Shown: one piece after another, positions 1 to 7,374 of the stretch
How positions within the stretch are numbered: the stretch's first letter is position 1
How the letters are laid out: each line of letters opens with the position of its first letter
Virus record (IMG/VR): IMGVR_UViG_3300032753_000003
Location: 1 to 64,000 of that record
Reading direction: 5' to 3' (one strand)
Source of the DNA: a virus
Length of the DNA stretch: 64,000 nucleotides
Made by a program: the position numbers and the translations under genes
Notes under the pieces: generated by a model
Databases searched by the model: none
What the model was told of the DNA's origin: nothing
What the model saw: the letters and a program-made list of their open reading frames with translations, nothing else

Positions 1-714
1 CACAACACCAGTTATCATACTAAATTTCCAGAATATATCCATCAGATGATTGGTCTGCCTGTCAATTGGGGATACGCATCTATGCGTTGGTTTCATAAAT
101 TCAGCACCAAAGTTCTTGTAACTACCGAGAGCATGCGAGAAGAATTAGCTGCTAGAGGATTTGAAAGATTGGCTGTATGGAGCAGAGGTGTTGATACTGA
201 CACGTTCAACCCTGATGCAGTCATAGGTGCTATGAGTATACCTAAACCAGTGTTGCTATGTGTTAGTCGAGCCAGTCAAGAGAAAGGTCTAGATGATTTC
301 TGTAAGCTGAAAACATCTGGAAGTAAGATCATGATAGGAGACGGTACATACCTAGATGAACTCAAACTCAAATATCCTGATGTGAGATTTTTAGGTTATA
401 AACACGGTAGAGTATTGGCACATTTTTATGCCAATGCAGATGTATTTGTATTTCCCAGCAAGACTGATACATTTGGGGTAGTTATGCTAGAAGCCAATGC
501 ATGTGGTACACCAGTAGCAGCTTACCCAGTAACAGGTCCAATTGATGTTATAACAGAAGGTGTCAATGGCAGCATGAACAAGGATTTGTCTGTTGCTGTG
601 AATAATGCTATAGAATGCGATAGATCAGTTGTAGCAGAATATGTTAAGAAATACAGTTGGAGAGCATGTACCGAAACATTTCTAGCCAATCTACCAATGA
701 TAGATCGCAACTAA
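1..714 (+). CDS. Glycosyltransferase family 4 (GT-B), 5'-truncated by window edge
   Basis: C-terminal 237 codons of a retaining GT-B glycosyltransferase. The frame is open to base 1 and reads SYHTKFPEY before the first internal ATG at 46, so that ATG is not the true start. The end of the N-terminal Rossmann domain (VLVTTESMREEL, WSRGVDTDTFNP) leads into the nucleotide-sugar-binding C-terminal domain with SRASQEKGLDDF and the donor-binding EX7E region (FPSKTDTFGVVMLEANACG). The closest known type is the plant SQD2/MgtA-like group of GT4. It probably transfers a sugar from an NDP-sugar to a glycan or protein. It may work with galE and the UDP-sugar dehydrogenase elsewhere in the window, but they are not adjacent. 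Acceptor unknown. Confidence 0.9.
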   Translation, partial: HNTSYHTKFPEYIHQMIGLPVNWGYASMRWFHKFSTKVLVTTESMREELAARGFERLAVWSRGVDTDTFNPDAVIGAMSIPKPVLLCVSRASQEKGLDDFCKLKTSGSKIMIGDGTYLDELKLKYPDVRFLGYKHGRVLAHFYANADVFVFPSKTDTFGVVMLEANACGTPVAAYPVTGPIDVITEGVNGSMNKDLSVAVNNAIECDRSVVAEYVKKYSWRACTETFLANLPMIDRN

Positions 715-719
715 CACAA

Positions 720-878
720 TCAATGATGCCAGTATGGTAACCAACTAGGCCAAGTTATCCAACCTTCATAGACTGCAAATATCAACGATAGATAGAATAT
801 AGCTTTGAGTGTATAGAATACTACAACTGCAATACCGCCTCGTTTTAACCATTTGTTGTGTTTTAGTTTGTACCACAT
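720..878 (-). CDS. Small membrane protein, 52 aa
   Basis: The ATG directly abuts the TAA of the gene before it (TAAATG), so it is probably translated by coupling. It begins MWYKLKHNKWLKRGG and has one hydrophobic segment (about residues 16-36), then an aromatic tail, GWITWPSWLPYWHH. The positive N-terminus and single helix predict an inner-membrane protein with its tail outside the cytoplasm. No family recognised. Its pairing with another small membrane protein suggests the two act together. Confidence 0.6.
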   Translation of the reverse strand: MWYKLKHNKWLKRGGIAVVVFYTLKAIFYLSLIFAVYEGWITWPSWLPYWHH

Positions 879-1064
879 TTATTGTTGTCCTAACCACCAT
901 ATGACTACTGTGTACATCATAGCTAATCCTAGAGTTATGTTTAACCAAATTGGCAAAGGAAATTCTTGACCAGCTGTAAGTACAAACAATAATGCTAGAA
1001 ATAACTTATGGTTTGTGAAAATATATACTATGCTATTACCAAAAGCTACCAACAATCTTTTCAT
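879..1064 (-). CDS. Small membrane protein, 61 aa
   Basis: Begins MKRLLVAFGNSIVY and is mostly hydrophobic, with two likely transmembrane segments (about residues 20-32 and 39-57) separated by GQEFPLP. It is first of a two-gene unit with the 52-residue membrane protein that directly follows. The octamer CATAAATA ends five bases before the ATG, so a late mRNA would be almost leaderless. Function unknown; no holin or transporter signature is visible. Confidence 0.6.
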   Translation of the reverse strand: MKRLLVAFGNSIVYIFTNHKLFLALLFVLTAGQEFPLPIWLNITLGLAMMYTVVIWWLGQQ

Positions 1065-1069
1065 AAGTT

Positions 1070-1077
1070 TATTTATG
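1070..1077 (-). promoter_or_regulatory. Late promoter octamer CATAAATA
   Basis: T4-type late promoter core on the minus strand, with five bases between its last A and the ATG at 1064. T4 late transcripts start about six bases after this octamer, so the transcript would begin at or next to the start codon. Confidence 0.5.
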
Positions 1078-1080
1078 GAT

Positions 1081-1107
1081 ACAAAAAGAGGTGCAAACGC
1101 ACCTCTT
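1081..1107 (-). terminator. Rho-independent terminator after the clamp gene
   Basis: Perfect 9-bp stem AAGAGGTGC/GCACCTCTT with a 4-base loop, followed on the minus strand by TTTTTGT. It ends leftward transcription of the polymerase and clamp genes. Confidence 0.85.
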
Positions 1108-1134
1108 AATGATCAATATATGTGAGTGATTGAG

Positions 1135-1872
1135 TTATCGTACTTTAGCAGGGAAGATGAACTTGTATACACCTACGCCTGTGCTAAGCTTCACTTGTAT
1201 AACACCCTTTGTACTGAAACTCATTTCACAATCTGCTGAATCAGCAAGCTTCAGCGCTGACTGTATATGAGAAATCTTCCAACGATGCTGGCTGTCAAAG
1301 GTAGAAGATAGTCCTGTAGCAAACACAGCGCCACCTCGCTGATTTGCTGCATTATCCTCGCCGATGTAGAACCGTAGTTCACCGTCCTGAATCTTTGGAA
1401 TAAAATAATGTTCATATGAACCTAGTCCATTAGCAGCCCATGCAAACTGCTGTATGTGATTCTTAGTTGGCTTGATTACTACATCCCAAACCGGCTCCTT
1501 GAATATAGGTTGATCTGGAACCAACTGCTTGCTCATAAACCTATATGTTACGAAGGTCTTTGACTTGTTTACATAGTTGAGCTCGATCGGAACATTTTCA
1601 TTGTTGCGATCCTCGTATATCACACTGAGCTTGCTGTCAGGACTGCTAAATTCCTGATCACTAATGATATGACCTAGCAATGACAAGTTGCTAAGACCAA
1701 ATTCTCCGTTTAACTCGCTAACTGGCTTGTTAAATGAACCTTTGAAGACTACTTCTTTGTCTTTTTCCATAGCTTCAATTAGTACACCCTTGGTATCAGC
1801 TGTAACTTTGATCTTCTCAAAAAATCCTGTGCTGATTACGTTCTTAACAATATCCTGAATATGATCTTTCAC
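1135..1872 (-). CDS. 45: DNA polymerase sliding clamp (T4 gp45-like)
   Basis: 245 residues, close to the 228 of T4 gp45, the trimeric ring that tethers the polymerase and in T4 also activates late transcription. The call rests on size, the adjacent gp43-type polymerase, and the clamp-like NLSLLGHIIS strand-helix in the first domain followed by a second domain with GGAVFATGLSSTF and KLSTGVGVYKF. Overall similarity to T4 gp45 is weak by eye. The polymerase C-terminus carries a matching clamp-binding peptide. The start overlaps the stop of the upstream 69-residue gene by four bases. A strong terminator follows. The T4-like late promoters in this window are consistent with a clamp-dependent late transcription system. 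Confidence 0.72.
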   Translation of the reverse strand: MKDHIQDIVKNVISTGFFEKIKVTADTKGVLIEAMEKDKEVVFKGSFNKPVSELNGEFGLSNLSLLGHIISDQEFSSPDSKLSVIYEDRNNENVPIELNYVNKSKTFVTYRFMSKQLVPDQPIFKEPVWDVVIKPTKNHIQQFAWAANGLGSYEHYFIPKIQDGELRFYIGEDNAANQRGGAVFATGLSSTFDSQHRWKISHIQSALKLADSADCEMSFSTKGVIQVKLSTGVGVYKFIFPAKVR

Positions 1873-2078
1873 TTGTATGCTCCTATCTTATCACCAACAC
1901 GTTCTTGTGATACTTCCTCTTGCCTAAGTTTAACGTTCTTAGATATCATATCATCGCTCCATCCTAGCAATTCTCCAATTATAAATCGCTTACTGAGATA
2001 GCTAGGTGCAATGCTCAAAGCTTCAAATACAGTTTTAAGCTCTGCAGGAGTATATGTTGTACTCTTGTTTGTTGCCAT
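1869..2078 (-). CDS. Hypothetical protein, 69 aa, clamp operon
   Basis: Begins MATNKSTTYTPAELKTVF. It is helical and charged, with a central GELLGWSDDMISKN segment that could be a small DNA- or protein-binding helix pair. A Shine-Dalgarno (AGGAGAA) precedes the ATG and its stop overlaps the clamp start (ATGA), so the two are co-translated. It is first behind the early promoter at 2098-2125. In T4 the clamp gene lies near clamp-loader and RNA-polymerase-binding genes, but no such similarity can be seen here. Function unknown. Confidence 0.6.
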   Translation of the reverse strand: MATNKSTTYTPAELKTVFEALSIAPSYLSKRFIIGELLGWSDDMISKNVKLRQEEVSQERVGDKIGAYK

Positions 2079-2097
2079 TTGATTCTCCTATACATAC

Positions 2098-2125
2098 AGT
2101 ATATTGTTCTTTAATGATGTGTCAA
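2098..2125 (-). promoter_or_regulatory. Early sigma70-type promoter, TTGACA-16-TATACT
   Basis: Minus-strand -35 TTGACA (2120-2125), a 16-bp spacer and -10 TATACT (2098-2103), placed between the polymerase C-half and the clamp operon. The same layout recurs at 35990, 36769, 37780 and 38105. Confidence 0.7.
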
Positions 2126-2134
2126 GTGCAACAT

Positions 2135-3382
2135 CTAGAAACTAAACAAGCTATCAAAGCTGCTGTCATTCTTGCTGGCTTTGAGATCCCACTTGAGAAC
2201 GCCTAATAGGTTGTCTATCTTTTTGTCAATCAAAGCTTCTTCCATTGCATCATGATCAAATGGCAGGTCCTTAAACCAATGAGGTAGTGTAAGCTGATCT
2301 ACAGGATATGCTACACTGGTAATACCAGACGGATTTGGTTTAAGTTTACAAACAATAACCTTAGCACCGTCGCTGATTTCCATGCTGTAATGATCGTTAT
2401 AGATCTTCTTGAGTTTGTTCCAATTTAAGCTGGCTAACACGTGACCCGGTAACATGGTCTTTTTGGTAACAATGTTACTGATAGTTGTACTCTCCATCTG
2501 TTTCTGTAAGTGACTGTAATGCGTCATTTTGTTAGCACGCTTTGGAGATCCTTTTAGCCATGGATCCCAACTTCTAAACTGTTGACGGAAGTCAGCTATC
2601 TGTTGTATAGCTTCAGATTCTGTAGCACCCGTTAGCACCTTAACAAGTACATCACTCAAGAAGTCTTGCACCGATTTAGGAGTGTCCGATCGCTTGAGAT
2701 CCAATCCCATAGCTTTGATCTCACCCGGCTTACCATTTTGATCCTTGCGCTTGCCTTCCTTGTCAAATATAAGAACTGCATATCTCTTCTTGGTGATGAA
2801 CAATCCTTTTAGAGCGCACAGTTCTCTAGCTGCTTTGATGATAGCACCATTTTCTGGCGGACATCCAAACGCACGACCCATGAAGTCTGAGAAGCTAGCA
2901 TTGGTTAAGTCTGCTATCTTGTCATAGAGGTCAATTACGTTTTCTTTAGACCATTCATAGTCTTTGAAGTCTTCTTGATCCTTCATTACAGGGTATGCGG
3001 AGAAATATTGACTGTCTGTATCGGAATAAATGCATGCATCGCCAACATGGTCGTATTTTCCTGTAATAATTTCATTAATTTTAGATCCCATATGCTTAAC
3101 AATGCAACGACCACTCAGAGTGGTGCTCTGCGCAATACGTTGGTCAAACCATCTACTTCCGGGGTTAGCAATGCTCCCGTAAAGCGAATTTAATTTGATT
3201 TTTTCAATAAGTTGCCTTTGATCATAAAAGTCTCGTTGATATGTATAATATTTTTTGTTATTTGGAACTATTTTTCCGTTTTCTAATTTCAGATCAAACT
3301 CTTCCATATAAGCTTTTAACCCTACATAATCTTCTTTATTTAAAAAATCTTTTATAATTTCAATATCGTATTCTTTATCCAT
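2135..3382 (-). CDS. 43: DNA polymerase family B, C-terminal half (gp43B)
   Basis: 415 residues holding the palm motif B (KIKLNSLYGSIANP), motif C with the catalytic aspartates (YSDTDSQYF), the KKRYA motif and the thumb. It ends SFDSLFSF, close to the clamp-binding tail of T4 gp43. It lacks the exonuclease domain and motif A, which are on the separate N-half at 4323-5990, so the active enzyme must form from two polypeptides. It has its own ATG and Shine-Dalgarno (AGGA, about 10 bases upstream). The first 45 residues and their AT-rich DNA look unlike the rest and may derive from the insertion. It ends in TAG, which is clearly a true stop here because the clamp peptide is complete. Confidence 0.93.
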   Translation of the reverse strand: MDKEYDIEIIKDFLNKEDYVGLKAYMEEFDLKLENGKIVPNNKKYYTYQRDFYDQRQLIEKIKLNSLYGSIANPGSRWFDQRIAQSTTLSGRCIVKHMGSKINEIITGKYDHVGDACIYSDTDSQYFSAYPVMKDQEDFKDYEWSKENVIDLYDKIADLTNASFSDFMGRAFGCPPENGAIIKAARELCALKGLFITKKRYAVLIFDKEGKRKDQNGKPGEIKAMGLDLKRSDTPKSVQDFLSDVLVKVLTGATESEAIQQIADFRQQFRSWDPWLKGSPKRANKMTHYSHLQKQMESTTISNIVTKKTMLPGHVLASLNWNKLKKIYNDHYSMEISDGAKVIVCKLKPNPSGITSVAYPVDQLTLPHWFKDLPFDHDAMEEALIDKKIDNLLGVLKWDLKASKNDSSFDSLFSF

Positions 3383-3425
3383 GTTAAATATTCCTATACA
3401 GCATTACGTAACTTAGGAGTGAGCA

Positions 3426-4336
3426 ATGAATGATATGGTAAAATGCGAAATTTGTCAAAATTTATTTAGGAGAATAACTCGAACACATTTAAACAAGCAT
3501 AACATAACCACAGCTGAATACATCCTCTTATACCCTAATAGTAACTTGATATGCGAAAGTTTACTATACGAAACTGGAAAATATTTTAGAGAAAATAATC
3601 CAATGAAGGTTGAAGAGTTAAAAGAAAAAGTTGCGTCAGTTCATAGAGGGAAACCAAAATCTGAAGAACATAAACGTAAACTCAGCGATTCTCAGGTGGG
3701 AGAAAAAAGCCATATGTGGGGAAAGAAAAGACCAGAACATTCTGCCCATATGAAAGAAATTATGCCAAATATTATGAGAGAATATTATTCTGATGGAAAA
3801 CCGGGTCATAATAAAGGTAAAAAACTTAATTTAACTAACGAACAACGACAGGAAATGTCTAATAGAAATAAAGGTAAACGTAAATGGCCAAACGGTAATC
3901 CAAACAAAGGTAAAAAGTTAAATCTAAGTGATGAACAAAGAAGAAATAGATCTATTAAAAGTTCTAACTGGCTAAAATCTAATAAAATGAAAAATCTTAT
4001 ACAAACATAGAAATTTTATTTAAATCTTGGTGCGAATCACAAAATTTAATATATGAACATCAGTATATTCTTAATACTCCAAAGAACGCATGGGTTTATG
4101 ATTTTTATATACCTTCATTGAATATGTTAGTTGAACTAGATGGAGAATTTTGGCATTCTAAGAAAAAACAGATAAATAGAGATATTTTAAAAACAAATGC
4201 AGCGTATGATCAAAAATTCTTATTTTGTAGACTTTCATCAGATGATTTAAATTTTAACATGATTTATAAATCATCTGAAGAATTAAAACTACATAATCAT
4301 AATATAATAAACAATAGGTTATCTAAACATTTGTAA
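3426..4336 (+). pseudogene. Vsr-like (EDxHD-type) homing endonuclease with a single frameshift
   Basis: Sits between the two DNA polymerase halves on the opposite strand. The first frame (3426-4010) has a zinc-finger-like N-terminus (CEICQNLF...HLNKH), then NUMOD3-type DNA-binding repeats (GKPKSEEHKRKLSDSQ, NKGKKLNLS). The nuclease domain is in the -1 frame: KSYTNIEILFKSWC, WVYDFYIPS, LVELDGEFWH. The two frames join at a run of five A at 3990-3994; six A would restore one reading frame of about 300 codons. It therefore looks like a recently inactivated gene, a -1 slippage site or a sequencing error. A good Shine-Dalgarno (AGGAGTGA) precedes the start. The 3' end overlaps the polymerase N-half by 14 bases. 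Confidence 0.82.
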
Positions 4337-5990
4337 GTTTGTCAATTTGTTCTTGTGTTAACGTAACTCCGTCTGCTAATGCAGCATATTTTCTCATTGT
4401 TTTTTGCATCTCCTTGCGTTCAGCATACCACCGAGACAACACGCTGGGGATCAATCCAGGTTTGCTATAGTCAAATATAGTACCATTAGCACTTAGCGTT
4501 AATTTCTTACCGCTCTTGAAGATGAGATCATATACTTCCTTAGCTGTTACTACCGCTTCTGAACCGTCTTCAAAGTCAATCTTGAGAGGAGTGTTATTCT
4601 TCTCCATAACAGCTTGATATTCTAAGCTACCAAACACACTATTCCATGCATCTGCAAAGCTTTTCTTTTCTTGCTGTACTTTGATCTTGATAAATTGGTC
4701 AGTCATATCTGGACGAATCTGTCCCACAATGGTTTCTGCACTCATGTTGAGCGCACGAATGGTGCTGGGATATAGACTGTTGATGTCAACACCGCCAATC
4801 CAATCGTGCATACCAGGTTTTGGATCTGCAACATATGCACCAACCACTGAGCCGCCCATTTCAGTTTCTTCTGCCCAACGAGCTTCCTTCTCTTCTTCAG
4901 TTTCTCGTATTCTGGTTGGTACCATTAGACCTAGATCATGTGCAGCATTTACAATTGCTTGATCAATTAGTGCAACAGCGCCCATAGTAGTCTGCAACAG
5001 AACACAATTGGTATGTGCGATGTTATTGGCTAGATCAATGAACTTTAGTTTGGCATCGATCTTTACCAACAGCAAAACGTCCTGTCGGTTATATTCTATG
5101 AACTTCTTAAAATCGCTGTTATACAGTTGATCTAGAGTGCCTTCATACTGCGTCTTCTTCTCCTTAACCTCATACTCGCCCACGAAGTCAAGTCTATAAC
5201 TATGCATCTCGTGGTAGGTATGCTTGCGATACAATTGCAAATAATCCAAGTGTACACGTCCAACTAGATCATATGTTACAGTCTCGCGACCATATGATTC
5301 ATATTCACGCTTCTTAGGATATTTGCCCCAAAGGCATAGCTTGCGAGTTTCGTCCTTGCCTAGCACCTCTACAATACGATTGTGAATGTAGGGAATATCA
5401 AAGCCCTCTGAGTTCCAACCTGACAATATGTCGCAGTCTTCAATCAATTCTAGAAACACGCTTAGCAACTGCTTTTCGTTATCGCAAAGGACTGTGTCCT
5501 CAAATTCATCAACAATGGCCTGTGCTGCGGCTTGACTCATAGCTTTTGGCTTAAGCACAAGCGTAAAATTACGCTCTAGCCAATTTAAGTACACGCTAAT
5601 TGCTGTTATAGGTGAGAATGCGTCATCGGGGCTGCTAAAACCTCTAGCCGGATCAAAATCCGTTTCAATATCGAAGAACCCTATGTGCAAATTGGGGCTT
5701 GGTTGATCTTTATAGTGATCATACAAGCATCTGAAGATAGGATTGATATCTGTTTCGTGTAGCTTACTCTTGGGTATGAGCCCAAGTTCGCGCTGGAACT
5801 CTTTAATCTTTGTAGTTTGAAATTTTTCTAGCTTAATTCCAAATATACTTGTAGCTTTGCCCTTTTCGCTGGGCCAATATGCTACGTATTTTGTTGGGTG
5901 TGTAACAAGTAATCTTTTACCGTTTTTATCTCGTTCAGCAACAAGAATAAGATTCTTCTCGCGTTCACAAATTGCATCCACATAACTCAT
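4323..5990 (-). CDS. 43: DNA polymerase family B, N-terminal half (gp43A)
   Basis: 555 residues with the N-terminal domain, the 3'-5' exonuclease (Exo I FFDIETDF, Exo II GWNSEGFDIPYI, Exo III YNRQDVLLL) and palm motif A (DINSLYPSTIRALNMS). It stops at LTQEQIDKLTNV in the fingers, before motif B, which is on the separate gene at 2135-3382. The break therefore lies between motifs A and B. T4-like Aeromonas phage 25 is known to have a gp43 split by a homing gene in a comparable way. No intein blocks are visible at either break, so the halves probably associate non-covalently. The start is the ATG after AAAAGGTAGTAAA. Confidence 0.95.
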   Translation of the reverse strand: MSYVDAICEREKNLILVAERDKNGKRLLVTHPTKYVAYWPSEKGKATSIFGIKLEKFQTTKIKEFQRELGLIPKSKLHETDINPIFRCLYDHYKDQPSPNLHIGFFDIETDFDPARGFSSPDDAFSPITAISVYLNWLERNFTLVLKPKAMSQAAAQAIVDEFEDTVLCDNEKQLLSVFLELIEDCDILSGWNSEGFDIPYIHNRIVEVLGKDETRKLCLWGKYPKKREYESYGRETVTYDLVGRVHLDYLQLYRKHTYHEMHSYRLDFVGEYEVKEKKTQYEGTLDQLYNSDFKKFIEYNRQDVLLLVKIDAKLKFIDLANNIAHTNCVLLQTTMGAVALIDQAIVNAAHDLGLMVPTRIRETEEEKEARWAEETEMGGSVVGAYVADPKPGMHDWIGGVDINSLYPSTIRALNMSAETIVGQIRPDMTDQFIKIKVQQEKKSFADAWNSVFGSLEYQAVMEKNNTPLKIDFEDGSEAVVTAKEVYDLIFKSGKKLTLSANGTIFDYSKPGLIPSVLSRWYAERKEMQKTMRKYAALADGVTLTQEQIDKLTNV

Positions 5991-6048
5991 TTTACTACCT
6001 TTTCTACCGCTTAATGGCCGGCTAACCTTACTACATACTAACTTTACG

Positions 6049-7041
6049 TTAGCGTTGCATATTTAAATATGCACTACTAGTATACCATTGATAAGCGTCA
6101 GAAACAACTTTATCAAGGTCATGTATTGGCGCCCAACCTAACTCTTTATGTATTTTAGTGACATCTGCTATACGCCACGCAGGGTCACCCGAGCGTCTTG
6201 GACCTTCAACAGTCTTTACCTTTTTACCAGTAACTCGTTCAACTGCTGACAGTATATCAAGCACACTATATCCTGAACCACTACCAATATTATACACATA
6301 ATGTCCAGGACTATTAATAAGCCAGGATATACCCATAACATGCGCTACAGCTATATCATTTACGTGTACGTAATCTCTTACACAGGTTCCGTCCTTAGTA
6401 GGCCAATCAGTACCGTTAATAACAAACTCTGTGTCTGCTAACAAACAATCCATAACCCTTGCAATAACGTGTGATGCGTTAGGCAACTGGCCTAAGTTCA
6501 ACTTTGGTGATGCTCCTACAGCATTGAAGTATCTAAATGCAATACTATTGATACCGTATGCTGTAAAGTAATCACCTAGTATCATTTCACCAGCTTGCTT
6601 AGTCCTACCATATGGACTGATAGGGTTAAGCAACTCTGTTTCATTTGACAGAGTTACACCATCGCCGTCTCCGTATACGCTGCTACTTGAACTAAAAATC
6701 ACATTGTTGTGCTTATTATCGCGCAAGTGATTCATAAATTTCAATAAGCTGCATACGTTGTTATCGTAATACTTTGCAGGATTGTTTACACTAGGCGTTA
6801 CAAGACTAGAAGCTGCGCAATGTATAATTGCAAGTGGCTTCACAACATCAATGACATCTAATGCTAACTTGCTTGCATAATCATCATTTACAATTTCATC
6901 TGCAAATGCGTGAGTATGCGGAGCTAATGCTGCATTTTGATCAATGACAAGCGTCTTGTACTTTGTGTCTCGCTTTAAGGAGGCTGCGATATGACTACCT
7001 ACGTATCCGGCGCCGCCTGTAACTACAATCCATTCACTCAT
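6049..7041 (-). CDS. galE: UDP-glucose 4-epimerase
   Basis: 330 residues of the extended short-chain dehydrogenase family, the usual GalE length. It shows the NAD-binding GGAGYVGSH, the catalytic Ser/Tyr/Lys set (SSSSSVYGD, SPYGRTKQAGE), RYFNAVGA and VRDYVHVNDIAVAH. It interconverts UDP-glucose and UDP-galactose (or N-acetyl forms) in the cytoplasm. The start overlaps the stop of the DsbA-like gene (ATGA). In a phage it most likely supplies sugars for the glycosyltransferases at 1-714 and possibly 11481-12317. Confidence 0.95.
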   Translation of the reverse strand: MSEWIVVTGGAGYVGSHIAASLKRDTKYKTLVIDQNAALAPHTHAFADEIVNDDYASKLALDVIDVVKPLAIIHCAASSLVTPSVNNPAKYYDNNVCSLLKFMNHLRDNKHNNVIFSSSSSVYGDGDGVTLSNETELLNPISPYGRTKQAGEMILGDYFTAYGINSIAFRYFNAVGASPKLNLGQLPNASHVIARVMDCLLADTEFVINGTDWPTKDGTCVRDYVHVNDIAVAHVMGISWLINSPGHYVYNIGSGSGYSVLDILSAVERVTGKKVKTVEGPRRSGDPAWRIADVTKIHKELGWAPIHDLDKVVSDAYQWYTSSAYLNMQR

Positions 7042-7313
7042 TTAGACTTGCCGACTGCCATCAAGACTTCTTCAACTGCGTCTAGCTCTTCACGACCTTC
7101 TTCAAGTTCGTCGCGGTTTTCGCCCATCTTAACAGCTACCTTGATAGCTTTTGTCAAGACGTTCTTTGGAATTTCCATCTCCTCACTGATAGCTGCAATG
7201 ACTTCTGCAAGACCTTCCTTGAGATTCTTGATATCGTTTGTGACCTGAACACCCTGATTGATTAGGTCCTTAAGCTTGACCTTGTCGCTTTCGCTAACTG
7301 CACCGATACCCAT
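7038..7313 (-). CDS. DsbA-like dsDNA-binding late transcription protein
   Basis: 91 residues, nearly the 89 of T4 DsbA, a small protein that binds late promoter DNA. It shares the layout of an N-terminal helix with a KDLINQG-like start, a central INKLKEG-type helix, the segment VLTKAIKVAVKMGENRDE matching the T4 region around LLALYHKDNRD, and a final acidic helix. A Shine-Dalgarno (AAGGAG) precedes the ATG and its stop overlaps the galE start. The promoter at 7345-7373 lies upstream. The homology is judged by eye and could be checked by profile search. Confidence 0.62.
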   Translation of the reverse strand: MGIGAVSESDKVKLKDLINQGVQVTNDIKNLKEGLAEVIAAISEEMEIPKNVLTKAIKVAVKMGENRDELEEGREELDAVEEVLMAVGKSK

Positions 7314-7344
7314 GTTGATGCTCCTTGTTTGTTGTTAATATAAC

Positions 7345-7373
7345 AGTTTATTTGTAGCTGCGGGTATTGTCAA
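7345..7373 (-). promoter_or_regulatory. Sigma70-type promoter, TTGACA-17-TAAACT
   Basis: Minus-strand -35 TTGACA at 7368-7373 and -10 TAAACT at 7345-7350, spacer 17, upstream of the DsbA-like gene and galE. The same -10 hexamer and spacing recur at 14951-14979. Confidence 0.5.
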
Positions 7374-7374
7374 C

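Noticed and set aside
2135-5990. Split intein in DNA polymerase
   Set aside because: Neither the end of the N-half (QIDKLTNV) nor the start of the C-half (MDKEYDIEI) shows intein blocks or a Cys/Ser/Thr splice junction.
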